From positions 124,001-188,000 of the forward strand of contig NZ_JAFCKJ010000012.1 in assembly GCF_018130465.1 (NCBI RefSeq): 64,000 bases of DNA, in the 5' to 3' direction. The stretch is from Bradyrhizobium canariense. GTDB lineage: Bacteria; Pseudomonadota; Alphaproteobacteria; Rhizobiales; Xanthobacteraceae. The translations under genes and the position numbers were made by a program. Shown here one piece after another: positions 44,160-52,572 of this stretch; the stretch's first letter is position 1, and every line of letters begins with the position of its first letter. The notes below the pieces were generated by a model that searched no databases, was not told the origin of the DNA, and saw only the letters and a list, made by a program, of their open reading frames with translations.

Positions 44160-46885
44160 CACTTGGCTCCGTCCGCGGCCCTTACGACCATCAGTTCATT
44201 ACCGCGCTCATCAATGGCTTTCACGGCAATGCGCTTTTTATCGCCAAGCGTAAACGGCTCGCTGGCCGTGCCGGCAAGATGCTCCCAAACGCTGTCCGCG
44301 AATTGTCCTTTGAGGGATTTTTGGATATTTCCCCAAGCACCGGTCTTAGGAAAAAATACCTGCGTCGCCATGAACACCATGCCGTTGTAGTTGCTATCTA
44401 GCATCCAGCACGGCAGGTTCTCAGCCTTGACCTCGTCGGTTTCCATCGTGTCGGGCCGGAAGATGTCCAGCCCTTTTATGACAACCCGATAAAGCAGAGT
44501 CCCGTCCTTCTCTTTTCCAGCCTTTTCCAGTGACACATCGGGTAAGCCGGTGATGGAGAAGATTTCGCTAGACTTAGAAGTCTTGAGCAAATCCGACATG
44601 ACTACATCGGGCGTGACCGAGACGTAAGTCGTCGGGACTTTTAGCCGTTCCAGCATTTCGCGGGCTTTTGCTTGGATGGCGAAGCCAAAGACAAAGAGTT
44701 GCTGATATCCCTGCTGCAAAGCTTCCGTATGGGCGTTGAAGACGTACTCAGAGCCGACGGCACCGTCCTCGGGGCCGAACACAAAGGCGATACGCTTGTC
44801 AGCACCATTCTTCGCCACTCCCTCGGCGTGCAGATATTCACGGTCCCCAAGGGGCGAAATGGATGCGAGTTGTAGAGTTACATTGCCAGGCAATTGCAAC
44901 GTCTTGCTCTGCCGCAAAACCTCGATCATGCGATCAAGGTAGGCGCGCGGATTGCCGGTAATCATCTGCGCTGGTGTTGACTGCAGGCCAGCTTCTTGCT
45001 CAAGGCTCATCGCGGCCTGAATGGTTGCCTCGACGGTGAACGGCCCGCAAACGCGCGTGATCTTTTTCGTCACTTCAGGCCTATCAACAAGCACGACTGT
45101 TTCGGGCTGTTCGTTGTTAGCGATTGATCCGAGTGTGATCCGGGGAACTAACCCGCCGACTTCTTCACCTTTCCTGTTTTGCCTGCGTTCGTACAAAAAG
45201 CCGCCGGACGGCCCCTTCGCGGGGTTCTTGAGCGTGTACCAAGGAAACGTGCTAGTAAGCAGTCGTTGGCGCGCGAGAGCGACAGGTACGCGGGAAGTGT
45301 CCGTAGTGATCCAACGCCGCCCCCACATTTCTGAAACAGCGGCGGTGGTTCCTGACCCGCAGGTAATATCGAGCACCAAGTCGCCGGGATCGGTTGTCAT
45401 GAGTACGCAGCGTTGAACGACCTTTTCGCTCGTTTCGACAACATACTCTTTCTTTCGCGCGAAGCCGCTGCGAGCGGTGTCATTCCAAACGTTGTCTATT
45501 TGATAAACTGGAAAATCATCGACGTAACGCTTGTATCTTAGTGTATTTCCAACAAGCATTAGGCGCTTCGCATCGGCAAGCCGCTGCATTCCTCCCGATT
45601 TCACCCCGGGTTTCCAATGCGTATTTGGCGGACAGCGAAAATCCCGGCCTTTCCAACTGAAAACCTCATCAGCAGGGTCGGAAGGAGAGCCTTGGGAATA
45701 GAGCGTGTCGTGCGAGAGAACACGCCAACCGTTCGGGATTGGCTCGGTCCCTTCCAATTCTTCAGCACTCATGCGACGCGGGTCGGCGGAGAAATCGGCT
45801 GGTTCAACCAGCACATATTGACCGGATGCGCCGCCACTGCCACCCTTCGGTGTCGTAGGATTGCTGAAACGAGCATTCGGCTTATCTTTCGCAAACCAAA
45901 TCAGGAAGTCAGTCGATGATGAAAGCAGAGATGCACTCTGACCGCCGGTTGTGCGAAAAGCTATAAGTCCGCAAGAATTTTGTTCACCGAAAACCTCGAC
46001 CATAACCTCGCGAACGTGGTGGAGATTGTCGTCAGAAATCTGCACGAAGATTGATCCCGACGGTGTAAGCAACTCTTTTGCGAGCATGAGCCGGTCACGT
46101 AGATACGTGAGATAAGAATGAAGACCCAGCTCCCACGTATCACGATAGGCCTTCACCATTTCCGGCTCGCGGATCATCTCGTCGTCTGATCCATGCTTGA
46201 CGCTGTTTTTGCGAACGAAAGGCTGAAAGTTCGATCCGAATTTCACGCCGTAGGGTGGATCAAAATAGATCATCTGCACCTGACCGCCCATGCCCTCGTA
46301 CTCAAGCAGGGAGTTCATGACCTGCATTGAATCACCGAGGATCAGCCGATTTGTCCACGGTCCCGTGTGCTCGTAAGCGTCAAGCTTGTCGGCAATGTCG
46401 AGGTTGGTATCACCAAAGAAGTCGAGGTTGGTGCCGAGAGCCTTATGTGATTTCAAGGTTTCCAAGATCGCCTGTGTGGAATGGCGCTCGTGAACGAACA
46501 ACGGCAGCGTCGGTACGGTAACTTGCTGGCGCTCAGCCTTACCCGTCCAATTTAAGAACGGCTTCGTCAAGCTTTTGAGGCGAGCCGCGCATTGCGATAG
46601 CGACGCGAATCTCTCGCCGGTGCCTTGCCAAATCAACGGCTCTGCAAAGATTACAGCTTCACCCTTCTCGGACGCTTGTGAGAACTGCTCTAATAGCCAT
46701 TCGGCAAACGCGCGGTCGGCGCTCTCGTCCCAAGATAGTTCGGGAGCAAGGCTGGAATCGTATCGGTATGACTTGGGTGGCTTCTTGTTAGAAAATTGTG
46801 CCTCAACGCCAACATCCGGTCGCTGCACGGATTTCTGCCCGTGCCTGTAAACCGATGTGCTGCCCGACCGATTGTCGACCGCCAT
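44159..46885 (-). CDS. mod: Type III-like DNA methyltransferase subunit (Mod)
   Basis: This 908-residue protein, larger than the usual ~650 of Type III Mod subunits, is a beta-class amino-methyltransferase. Motif IV MIYFDPPYGVKFG (Asp209-Tyr212) precedes motif I VLDITCGSGTTAAV (~504-516), with a target-recognition stretch between them. Long N- and C-terminal regions (~1-180, ~600-908) are of unknown use. The start at 46885 has GAGG upstream. It is followed directly by res. It would methylate adenine (possibly cytosine) in the recognition sequence and guide cleavage. The recognition sequence cannot be inferred. Confidence 0.93.
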   Translation of the reverse strand: MAVDNRSGSTSVYRHGQKSVQRPDVGVEAQFSNKKPPKSYRYDSSLAPELSWDESADRAFAEWLLEQFSQASEKGEAVIFAEPLIWQGTGERFASLSQCAARLKSLTKPFLNWTGKAERQQVTVPTLPLFVHERHSTQAILETLKSHKALGTNLDFFGDTNLDIADKLDAYEHTGPWTNRLILGDSMQVMNSLLEYEGMGGQVQMIYFDPPYGVKFGSNFQPFVRKNSVKHGSDDEMIREPEMVKAYRDTWELGLHSYLTYLRDRLMLAKELLTPSGSIFVQISDDNLHHVREVMVEVFGEQNSCGLIAFRTTGGQSASLLSSSTDFLIWFAKDKPNARFSNPTTPKGGSGGASGQYVLVEPADFSADPRRMSAEELEGTEPIPNGWRVLSHDTLYSQGSPSDPADEVFSWKGRDFRCPPNTHWKPGVKSGGMQRLADAKRLMLVGNTLRYKRYVDDFPVYQIDNVWNDTARSGFARKKEYVVETSEKVVQRCVLMTTDPGDLVLDITCGSGTTAAVSEMWGRRWITTDTSRVPVALARQRLLTSTFPWYTLKNPAKGPSGGFLYERRQNRKGEEVGGLVPRITLGSIANNEQPETVVLVDRPEVTKKITRVCGPFTVEATIQAAMSLEQEAGLQSTPAQMITGNPRAYLDRMIEVLRQSKTLQLPGNVTLQLASISPLGDREYLHAEGVAKNGADKRIAFVFGPEDGAVGSEYVFNAHTEALQQGYQQLFVFGFAIQAKAREMLERLKVPTTYVSVTPDVVMSDLLKTSKSSEIFSITGLPDVSLEKAGKEKDGTLLYRVVIKGLDIFRPDTMETDEVKAENLPCWMLDSNYNGMVFMATQVFFPKTGAWGNIQKSLKGQFADSVWEHLAGTASEPFTLGDKKRIAVKAIDERGNELMVVRAADGAK

Positions 46886-46948
46886 TCCTCGCCCCCTCTA
46901 ACGATAGCAATCCTACACACGAATCACCGTGAGTAGTACTAACTGATG

Positions 46949-47992
46949 CTATATTGAGACAGCCATGCCTGGGCTAGCAAATGAGCGTAGGATCTCTGAT
47001 TGCCTGCTACCGCTCACATCGCCGTAGCTGGTAAAGGTGGTTAGGACATGATCGTGACCTAGATTCTGAGACCAAGCTTTGAATTGCTCGGGCGTCTGAC
47101 AGAGTTTCTCACCCAGCAAGGCTAGCGTTTTTCGGAAGCTGTGGGGGTTGAAATAGGGCAGCCCTGCCGCCTGGAACGCCTCCTTGAATGTCCTGCGGAT
47201 GGGCCCGGCATTACTCCAGTGCCTGCGTTCCAGGCCAACCGCACCGAACTGCAGATTGTCGCCAACAGCAACTTTGGTTGCCGGAAACAGCGGGTCGTTC
47301 AGTCCCCAGAGCTTTTCTGTCTTCAGGTACACCACCCAATTGACGACCACCTCGCGGATATCGTCACCGACTGGAAAGAAAGTGGTGACGAACGACTTTG
47401 AGAATTTTGAATTCACCTGACGGGCGTCGTGATCGATCTGGTCTAATTCGATATCAATGTGCTGAAGCTTGAATGACGCAATCGCTCCGTCTCGGGCTCC
47501 GGTCAAGATCGTGAAAGCTACAAGGGCCCGATCGCGCCGATCGATGTCGGTGGCATTGGGCATCGATCGGATCACATGCCGAATTTGCTCCAAGGTCGGC
47601 ACTCGGAAGGGGCGGCTTGCCTTGGCGATCCGAGTTTCCTTAGTGGAGAGGTTGAAGTACTCGGCATCGGAATAAGATATGCGGGACTTGTAGCCGGGTT
47701 GCCCGGCGAGCCAAACGAAGAAGCGCTTCAAGGCGGTCAGGGTCGCGTACAGCGTGGCTTTGCTCAGGGGGTCCCCACTGCGATGGCCGCGCTGGTCAGC
47801 GAGACTGTACTTGAACCCTTTCGCCTGCTCGATATGAAACTTTTTGAAGTCCTTCCATTTGGTGTACTCTTCAAACCGAGCGATCGCCTTCGCTACCGCG
47901 TCAATCGTCTGCTCGCTGTGACCTAGCGCTTCGACAAGATACGCGAAGTACTGGCGCTTGATCCGTTCGTTTGCGGCGTTGTAGCTGGTCAT
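46949..47992 (-). CDS. Second tyrosine recombinase
   Basis: This 347-residue site-specific recombinase has a SAM-like N-terminal core-binding domain (~10-100) and a catalytic domain. The catalytic residues are Arg167 (LTGARDGAIAS), His284-x-x-Arg287 (NPHSFRKTL), His313 (NLGHDHV) and Tyr323 (TFTSYGD). It lacks the DUF4102 arm domain of the island's integrase and is of the XerD-like size. Its start overlaps the preceding HTH gene by 4 bases (ATGA), forming a three-gene operon. It may have its own target or assist excision. It lies 63 bases upstream of mod. Confidence 0.9.
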   Translation of the reverse strand: MTSYNAANERIKRQYFAYLVEALGHSEQTIDAVAKAIARFEEYTKWKDFKKFHIEQAKGFKYSLADQRGHRSGDPLSKATLYATLTALKRFFVWLAGQPGYKSRISYSDAEYFNLSTKETRIAKASRPFRVPTLEQIRHVIRSMPNATDIDRRDRALVAFTILTGARDGAIASFKLQHIDIELDQIDHDARQVNSKFSKSFVTTFFPVGDDIREVVVNWVVYLKTEKLWGLNDPLFPATKVAVGDNLQFGAVGLERRHWSNAGPIRRTFKEAFQAAGLPYFNPHSFRKTLALLGEKLCQTPEQFKAWSQNLGHDHVLTTFTSYGDVSGSRQSEILRSFASPGMAVSI

Positions 47993-48474
47993 TGTTGGTC
48001 GCCTTGGCCGGAGTCACAGTTCACGCTGGGCTCTGTTGTATCTACTATGCGCGGTCCCAGTTGGGTGAACGTGACGTCCAGGTCGCCGCGAACTGTTCCT
48101 ATCTTCTGTGGATTCACTCGGCGGTAGATCATACGGCCGCAGTCGGGACAGATCCCCTGCAGAAAACCCGTAGTGTCGCTGGTCACGATACATTCTGCCA
48201 TCTTCAGGGCAGGCACCTGCGGCGTGCGGCACGGTAGGCAGTAGATGCGGCCAGAACCGGACGGGCGCTTGGCCTGAGCGCGGCGCTCGGAAAGGAACTC
48301 TCGGATGGCGTCGCCGCGAGCCATGGTCGGGCGCTTACCGTCGATCGCCTTGAGTCCCTGCCGGAACCAAGCCCGCACTGTGTTCTTGTGAACCCTGAAT
48401 AGACGCCCGATCTCTTCCACAGAATAGGTGCGGTGGATTTTAGCGGATTTGGGATTGGGGTGGCGCGTCCCCAT
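47989..48474 (-). CDS. Helix-turn-helix protein with zinc ribbon
   Basis: This 161-residue protein has an N-terminal helix-turn-helix similar to MerR/AlpA (YSVEEIGRLFRVHKNTVRAW). Two CxxC pairs (IYCLPCRTPQ and GICPDCGRMIYRR) then form a probable zinc ribbon. It is the middle gene of the recombinase operon: 3 bases after the AlpA-like gene and overlapping the recombinase start. It probably binds DNA and controls direction or site choice of the recombinase. Standard excisionases are smaller and lack the zinc ribbon. Confidence 0.75.
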   Translation of the reverse strand: MGTRHPNPKSAKIHRTYSVEEIGRLFRVHKNTVRAWFRQGLKAIDGKRPTMARGDAIREFLSERRAQAKRPSGSGRIYCLPCRTPQVPALKMAECIVTSDTTGFLQGICPDCGRMIYRRVNPQKIGTVRGDLDVTFTQLGPRIVDTTEPSVNCDSGQGDQQ

Positions 48475-48477
48475 GGC

Positions 48478-48723
48478 TCAGCGCGTATGCGCGATGGTTA
48501 GGGCCTTTAGGAAGCGTGCGTCGGCGTCGGAGGTGTCGCGTGCGGTGCGAGACTCTAGCCACTGCTCCAGGTCAGCCGGGCGGTACACCACCCGCCGCCC
48601 CAGCTTGCAATAAACCGGTCCGTTGCCGTTCAGCCGGAGCTTAGCAAGTGTACTTTCTGACAGGCCAACCATTCGCGCTGCATCTCGCGATGGTAGGACG
48701 GTGGAGGTTTTGTCGCTCTTCAT
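48478..48723 (-). CDS. AlpA-like excisionase/regulator, 81 aa
   Basis: The start at 48723 (MKSDKTSTVLPSRDAARMVG) has GAGG upstream; an extension to 48771 is unlikely. The segment MVGLSESTLAKLRLNGNGPV followed by YCKLGRRVVYRPADLEQWLE is a typical winged helix-turn-helix of AlpA/Xis proteins, with the beta-hairpin after it. It is the first gene of the recombinase operon and likely directs recombinase activity. Confidence 0.85.
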   Translation of the reverse strand: MKSDKTSTVLPSRDAARMVGLSESTLAKLRLNGNGPVYCKLGRRVVYRPADLEQWLESRTARDTSDADARFLKALTIAHTR

Positions 48724-48823
48724 AGTCGCCTCGTTGTGAAAGCGCAGGGCCCCCCCTGCATCACGAGGCAAATTGGTCTATCGCAGTTGGAAATTCACAT
48801 TGGATTTTCCGGAAGTTGGAAAA

Positions 48824-49624
48824 TCATACCGAATTTCCCTGAGCATCCGAGTTCTTACGGAGGACTCTGAGATGCTTTACAATAGCTTCAGTCCCCAGAT
48901 AGGTCCCGTCTCTTTTTCGCAGCGCATCTAGCTTGAGTTGCGCGATCTGTTGAGCGGCTCTCGCGTCGTTGCGCCTCATCGACGGGTCAGCGCAGTACAA
49001 TTTTTCCGCTGCAAGGCGAACGGCATTTCGAGATTTCTTCCCTTGCCTAACCCGAGCTGCAAGCGCCAGCGGGCGACCGCTCTCTCGCCCCTCGATGTGA
49101 GCATATCCTTCGATGACAGCATCCTCGTGCAGTCTCAGCCACTGCAGTTCGGTCGCTATGCATCCAAGAATAAAGGCCGACGCTACATCATGATCGAGGT
49201 CGTTGTGACGAGCGACAATCTCGTCCATCAGTCCCTTTTTCGAGAGCCGACTAGTAATCAGCCTTGCCTTGTCAATCAGGCCGACTCGGAAAGGGCTCAT
49301 TCCTTCGGCTTCGAAGAATCCGCGGGAGTTAAGCTCCCCGATGGTTTCCCTCAGATTGGTGAGCTTGGTCTCCACATCCACCGCAAGAACCGAATGCAAT
49401 TCGGCCACGTATTCTTCGAGGTTCTCACTATCGGCCGGGGAGATTTCGTAGACTGAAAATGAGGCTCCGTTGCAGCGCATGACCCTGTAACGGATTTCGT
49501 CGCAGCAAGGGCACGGACCGACGTACAAATCGTAGGTCGTGTCATCCAGCTTGATCGTTCTAACTAGCCTGGTCTCGCTCGGAGATACGACATCCGATTC
49601 TGCGAAAGAAGCGCCTGTCTCCAT
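48824..49624 (-). CDS. Hypothetical protein of the island, 266 aa
   Basis: This 266-residue protein starts METGASFAESDVVS. A CPCC motif occurs near residue 40 (YVGPCPCCDEIRYRVMRC), suggesting a metal site, and the rest is mostly helical with conserved-looking charged stretches (...IATELQWLRLHEDAVIEG...). It may function with the recombinase operon, from which it is separated by 100 bases, or belong to other island cargo. No family is recognised. Confidence 0.65.
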   Translation of the reverse strand: METGASFAESDVVSPSETRLVRTIKLDDTTYDLYVGPCPCCDEIRYRVMRCNGASFSVYEISPADSENLEEYVAELHSVLAVDVETKLTNLRETIGELNSRGFFEAEGMSPFRVGLIDKARLITSRLSKKGLMDEIVARHNDLDHDVASAFILGCIATELQWLRLHEDAVIEGYAHIEGRESGRPLALAARVRQGKKSRNAVRLAAEKLYCADPSMRRNDARAAQQIAQLKLDALRKRDGTYLGTEAIVKHLRVLRKNSDAQGNSV

Positions 49625-49741
49625 GGTTCAGCTCCCGGCTGCGACTCATGGATCTATTGTAGCGTCGCATCGCGCATGTCAGGCTGATTCATGCGGTTAT
49701 CCGGAATTTCCCGGGCACGTCAAAACAGCGATTTTGTAGCT

Positions 49742-49763
49742 GGTGCTGCCCCGGTGCATCCCC
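49742..49763. repeat. Tandem 11-bp repeats, right end of island
   Basis: GGTGCTGCCCC (49742-49752) and GGTGCATCCCC (49753-49763) match the left-end tandem GGTGTTGCCCC pair in order and orientation, with one and three mismatches. They lie 65 bases inside attR. Confidence 0.65.
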
Positions 49764-49795
49764 AAAAGAGGCGAGTGTCAAGCCCCCAGAAATTG

Positions 49796-49814
49796 CGCAA
49801 CAATTACTGTTGCG
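49796..49814. terminator. Stem-loop beside tRNA-Arg 3' end
   Basis: CGCAACA (49796-49802) and TGTTGCG (49808-49814) form a 7-bp stem with a 5-base loop, 14 bases beyond the tRNA 3' end on its own strand. It may stop tRNA transcription; it lies on island DNA. There is no clear U tract. Confidence 0.4.
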
Positions 49815-49828
49815 AGACAATGGGTTAG

Positions 49829-49905
49829 TGGCGCGCCCGGAACGATTCGAACGTCCGACCCTCAGATTCGTAGTCTGATGCTCTATCCAGCTGAGCTACG
49901 GGCGC
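49829..49905 (-). tRNA. tRNA-Arg(ACG), intact, attR site
   Basis: Read on the minus strand, the gene begins GCGCCCGTAGCTCAGCTGGA and folds as a full cloverleaf. The acceptor stem is GCGCCCG/CGGGCGC. The anticodon arm is TCAGA-CTACGAA-TCTGA with anticodon ACG, the T arm has TTCGAAT, and CCA is encoded. The last 51 bases are duplicated at 35171-35221, so this tRNA is the integration site of the island and remains functional. Confidence 0.97.
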
Positions 49906-50071
49906 GTTTTTCGCAAACAGCGATGCGGGCTGGCCCGCAAGCAGCCTCCGGACAACGCCGGAGGGGGTGCGAAAGAGCGCTCTGACTAACCGCTCTTGCC
50001 CCGATTGGCAAGGTCCGGGTTGGAGAGATTTTGCAGGGAAATGACGGTTTCCCGGGTCGGCCAGCGGCCGA

Positions 50072-51571
50072 CTACGCCCGCGCCCGTTCGTTGCGGATGG
50101 AGAGCAGTTCCACGGGGCGGTCGGGGATGACGATCCGGAAGGTGGCGCCGATGGTGCCTTCGACCAGATGGATGTCGCCGCCATGGGCGCGGACCAGCTC
50201 GGCGGCGATCGCAAGGCCGAGGCCGCTGCCGCCGGGGCGGCCGGAGGTCTGGAACGCCTCGAACAGATGGTCCCGGGTCCTCTGGGGCACGCCGGGGCCG
50301 GTGTCGGAAACCTCCAGGATGGCGACCGCGCCCTCGCGTTTCCCCGTGATCCGGATCTGCTGCGCGCCGCCCTCGGCCGACGCATGGCTTTCCAGCGCCT
50401 GGGCGGCGTTGCGGACGAGGTTGAGCAGCACGCGGAACAGCTGGTCGGGATCGGCGTCGACCGCGAGGCCGCGCTCGATCGCAGCGACCCAGACGATCGC
50501 GGCATCGGAGGCAAGGCCCGCGGTCTCGCGCACCTCCAGCACCACCGGCTCGATCAGGATCATGCGCCGGTCGGGCGCGGCTTCCTGGGCGCGGCCATAG
50601 GACAATGTCGACTGGCAGAAGGCGATGGCGCGCTCGAGCGAGCGCACCAGCTTCGGCGCAAAGCGCTGCACCCGCGGATCCGGCACGCTGGCGAGCTGGT
50701 CCGACAAAAGCTGCGCCGAGGCCAGCAGATTGCGCAGATCGTGATTGATCTTGGAGACGGCGAGGCCGAGGGCGGCGAGCCGACTCTTCTGATGCAGCAT
50801 CGACATCAGGTCGCGCTGCATGTCCGACAATTCGCGCTCGGCGACGCCAATCTCGTCGCTGCGCTGGCTCGGCACGATGATCCCCGCCGAACTCTCGGGA
50901 TTTTCGTGGAAGCCGACCAGGCTCGCGGTGAGCCGGCGCATCGGGCGCACGAACAGATAATGCATGGCGAGATAGACGAGGCCCGCGGTCAGCACCGCGA
51001 TGATCAGCGCGACCACCACGACGTTGCGGGAGAAGCGGTACATCGACTGCCGCAGCGGCAACTCGTCGGTGACGATCTCCATGAACTGGGCGTTGCCGAC
51101 GCCCGGCCCGACGATCCGGATGGCCTGGTTGCCGGTCTCCAGCATCATCCGGAACGAGCCGGTGATCGCCTCCCACGCCGTCATGTCGCGCAGGTCGATA
51201 TCGTGCTCGATGGCGGCCGGCAGATTGTCGCTGGCGAGCAGACGGCGCTGCTGACCCATCTTGATGGCGACGGCGCGGGCATTGATGCTTTTCAGGATCT
51301 GGCGCGACAGCGAATCGGGGACCATGCCGAGCGGCGCGGCATCGAGCACCAGCGCCGCCGTGTTGGCCGCCGCGACGCGGTCGTTGAGCCGGTTGACCCA
51401 GAAGTTGGCGATGGCGGGCACGTAGAGCAGGATGGCCGCGATCATCACCAGGGGAACGGTGAGCAGCAGCAGCTTGCCCGACAGCCCAAGCCCGCGCGTC
51501 CCCCGAGGCCGCGCCGCCGGCGGGTCCCGCTGATCCTGATCCTGGACCGGCTGGAGGTCTGTCGCTGCCAC
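50072..51571 (-). CDS. Membrane sensor histidine kinase
   Basis: This 499-residue kinase has a proline-rich N-terminus and a first helix (LSGKLLLLTVPLVMIAAILL). A periplasmic domain follows (~60-170), then a second helix (~180-205, VVVVALIIAVLTAGLVYLAM) and a HAMP-like linker. The dimerisation helix carries the phospho-His in AVSKINHDLRNLLAS. The ATPase domain has LLNLVRNAAQAL, VSDTGPGVP and GRPGGSGLGLAIAAELVRAH. The partner regulator is not adjacent, so its signal and output are unknown. It lies between tRNA-Arg and rpmH. Confidence 0.92.
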   Translation of the reverse strand: MAATDLQPVQDQDQRDPPAARPRGTRGLGLSGKLLLLTVPLVMIAAILLYVPAIANFWVNRLNDRVAAANTAALVLDAAPLGMVPDSLSRQILKSINARAVAIKMGQQRRLLASDNLPAAIEHDIDLRDMTAWEAITGSFRMMLETGNQAIRIVGPGVGNAQFMEIVTDELPLRQSMYRFSRNVVVVALIIAVLTAGLVYLAMHYLFVRPMRRLTASLVGFHENPESSAGIIVPSQRSDEIGVAERELSDMQRDLMSMLHQKSRLAALGLAVSKINHDLRNLLASAQLLSDQLASVPDPRVQRFAPKLVRSLERAIAFCQSTLSYGRAQEAAPDRRMILIEPVVLEVRETAGLASDAAIVWVAAIERGLAVDADPDQLFRVLLNLVRNAAQALESHASAEGGAQQIRITGKREGAVAILEVSDTGPGVPQRTRDHLFEAFQTSGRPGGSGLGLAIAAELVRAHGGDIHLVEGTIGATFRIVIPDRPVELLSIRNERARA

Positions 51572-51953
51572 GAAATTCGCCCTCGCTGCCTTGCCGGGTT
51601 AAGAGAATTGGGCCGGGTTAAGGGGTTGGGGGTATGAAGATGCGGCCCGCCCCCAGCCCGGTCAAATTACGGATCGTCAATCTGCCAAGGTGGGATGTAA
51701 GCGCAGATCTGGCGAGTCGCCACCTCAAGGGTTAAAAACCCCGCACAAACAGCGATATTCGCCGGAATTGAGCCGTTGTGCGGCGTTGACGAAAAGAAGG
51801 CGCTCGCTTATAAGCCGCGCAACTGTCCGCGATGACCCGGTGTGACGCCGGGAGCGGCTCTCTTGGGGCCGAAAAAGGCCCATTTTGGGCAGCATCTTCC
51901 GGACTTTACCATCAATTCTACAGGCAAATTGCCCGGTCAGCGGAGAAAAACCC
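51572..51953. other. 382-base gap: promoter region of the rpmH operon
   Basis: No gene is seen. The region contains the strong promoter for rpmH at 51786-51814 and, further down, a GC-rich leader with the stem-like CCCGGTGTGACGCCGGG near 51837. Confidence 0.6.
51786..51814 (+). promoter_or_regulatory. Sigma-70 promoter of rpmH
   Basis: TTGACG (51786-51791) and TATAAG (51809-51814) are separated by exactly 17 bases, an almost ideal vegetative promoter upstream of the ribosomal protein and RNase P genes. Confidence 0.8.
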
Positions 51954-52088
51954 GTGAAGCGGACTTATCAACCCAGCAAACTGGTGCGCAAGCGCCGTCA
52001 CGGTTTCCGTGCCCGTCTCGCCACGGCCGGCGGCCGCAAGGTGCTCGCCGCCCGCCGCGCCCGCGGCCGCAAGCGTCTGAGCGCCTGA
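51954..52088 (+). CDS. rpmH: 50S ribosomal protein L34
   Basis: The 44-residue protein ([20 protein letters not shown]...) is the very basic, universally conserved L34. The start is a GTG at 51954, fixed by the KRTYQPS beginning. It sits in the universal rpmH-rnpA-yidC order, 27 bases upstream of rnpA, with its own strong promoter. Confidence 0.98.
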   Translation: MKRTYQPSKLVRKRRHGFRARLATAGGRKVLAARRARGRKRLSA

Positions 52089-52115
52089 GCCGGACCCCCT
52101 TTTTGGGATTTCATC

Positions 52116-52562
52116 ATGGATCGGCTGAGGCAGCGAGCGGATTTCCTCGCCGTTGCCAATGGCGCGCGGGTGAATAGTCCCGCGTTCGTCCTGCAAAGCC
52201 TTGACCGCCAAAGCCTTGACCGCCAAAACCTTGGCCGAGACGACAGCGGCCCGATCCGGATCGGCTTTACCGTTACCAAAAAGAACGGCAACGCCCCCCA
52301 GCGCAATCGCATCCGGCGCCGGCTTCGCGAATTGGTGAAGCGGCTCGATCCGGTATCGATGCAGCCCCATCATGATTATGTGCTGGTCGGCCGAAGGGAC
52401 GCGCTCTCGCGCGGCTTCGCCACCATGCTCGACGATCTGCGCATAGCGTTCGCGAAGCCCGCGCGGCATACGCACAAGGGACGCGGTCCGAAAACCGACG
52501 GCCAAAGAACCGACGGCTTAAAGCCCGGCCCCGCTCCTGCGACCAGCCGCAAACCGGATTGA
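52116..52562 (+). CDS. rnpA: Ribonuclease P protein component
   Basis: This 148-residue basic protein assists the RNase P RNA in cutting tRNA precursors. The family signature is KKNGNAPQRNRIRRRLRELV (the RNR motif), with the N-terminal RLRQRADFLAVANGARV. Residues ~27-41 (QSLDRQSLDRQNLGR) are an insertion from three 15-bp tandem repeats, and a C-terminal tail after ~118 is low-complexity. It lies 27 bases downstream of rpmH and 10 bases before yidC. Confidence 0.96.
   Translation: MDRLRQRADFLAVANGARVNSPAFVLQSLDRQSLDRQNLGRDDSGPIRIGFTVTKKNGNAPQRNRIRRRLRELVKRLDPVSMQPHHDYVLVGRRDALSRGFATMLDDLRIAFAKPARHTHKGRGPKTDGQRTDGLKPGPAPATSRKPD
52194..52238. repeat. Three 15-bp tandem repeats inside rnpA
   Basis: CAAAGCCTTGACCGC (52194-52208) is repeated exactly at 52209-52223 and with changes at 52224-52238 (CAAAACCTTGGCCGA). 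Each unit encodes QSLDR or QNLGR, keeping the frame of rnpA. Confidence 0.95.
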
Positions 52563-52572
52563 TGACGAGAGA

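Noticed and set aside
49986-51176. A 396-codon minus-strand frame within the sensor kinase
   Set aside because: Another frame of the same strand encodes all kinase motifs; this one is Arg/Pro-rich without domains.
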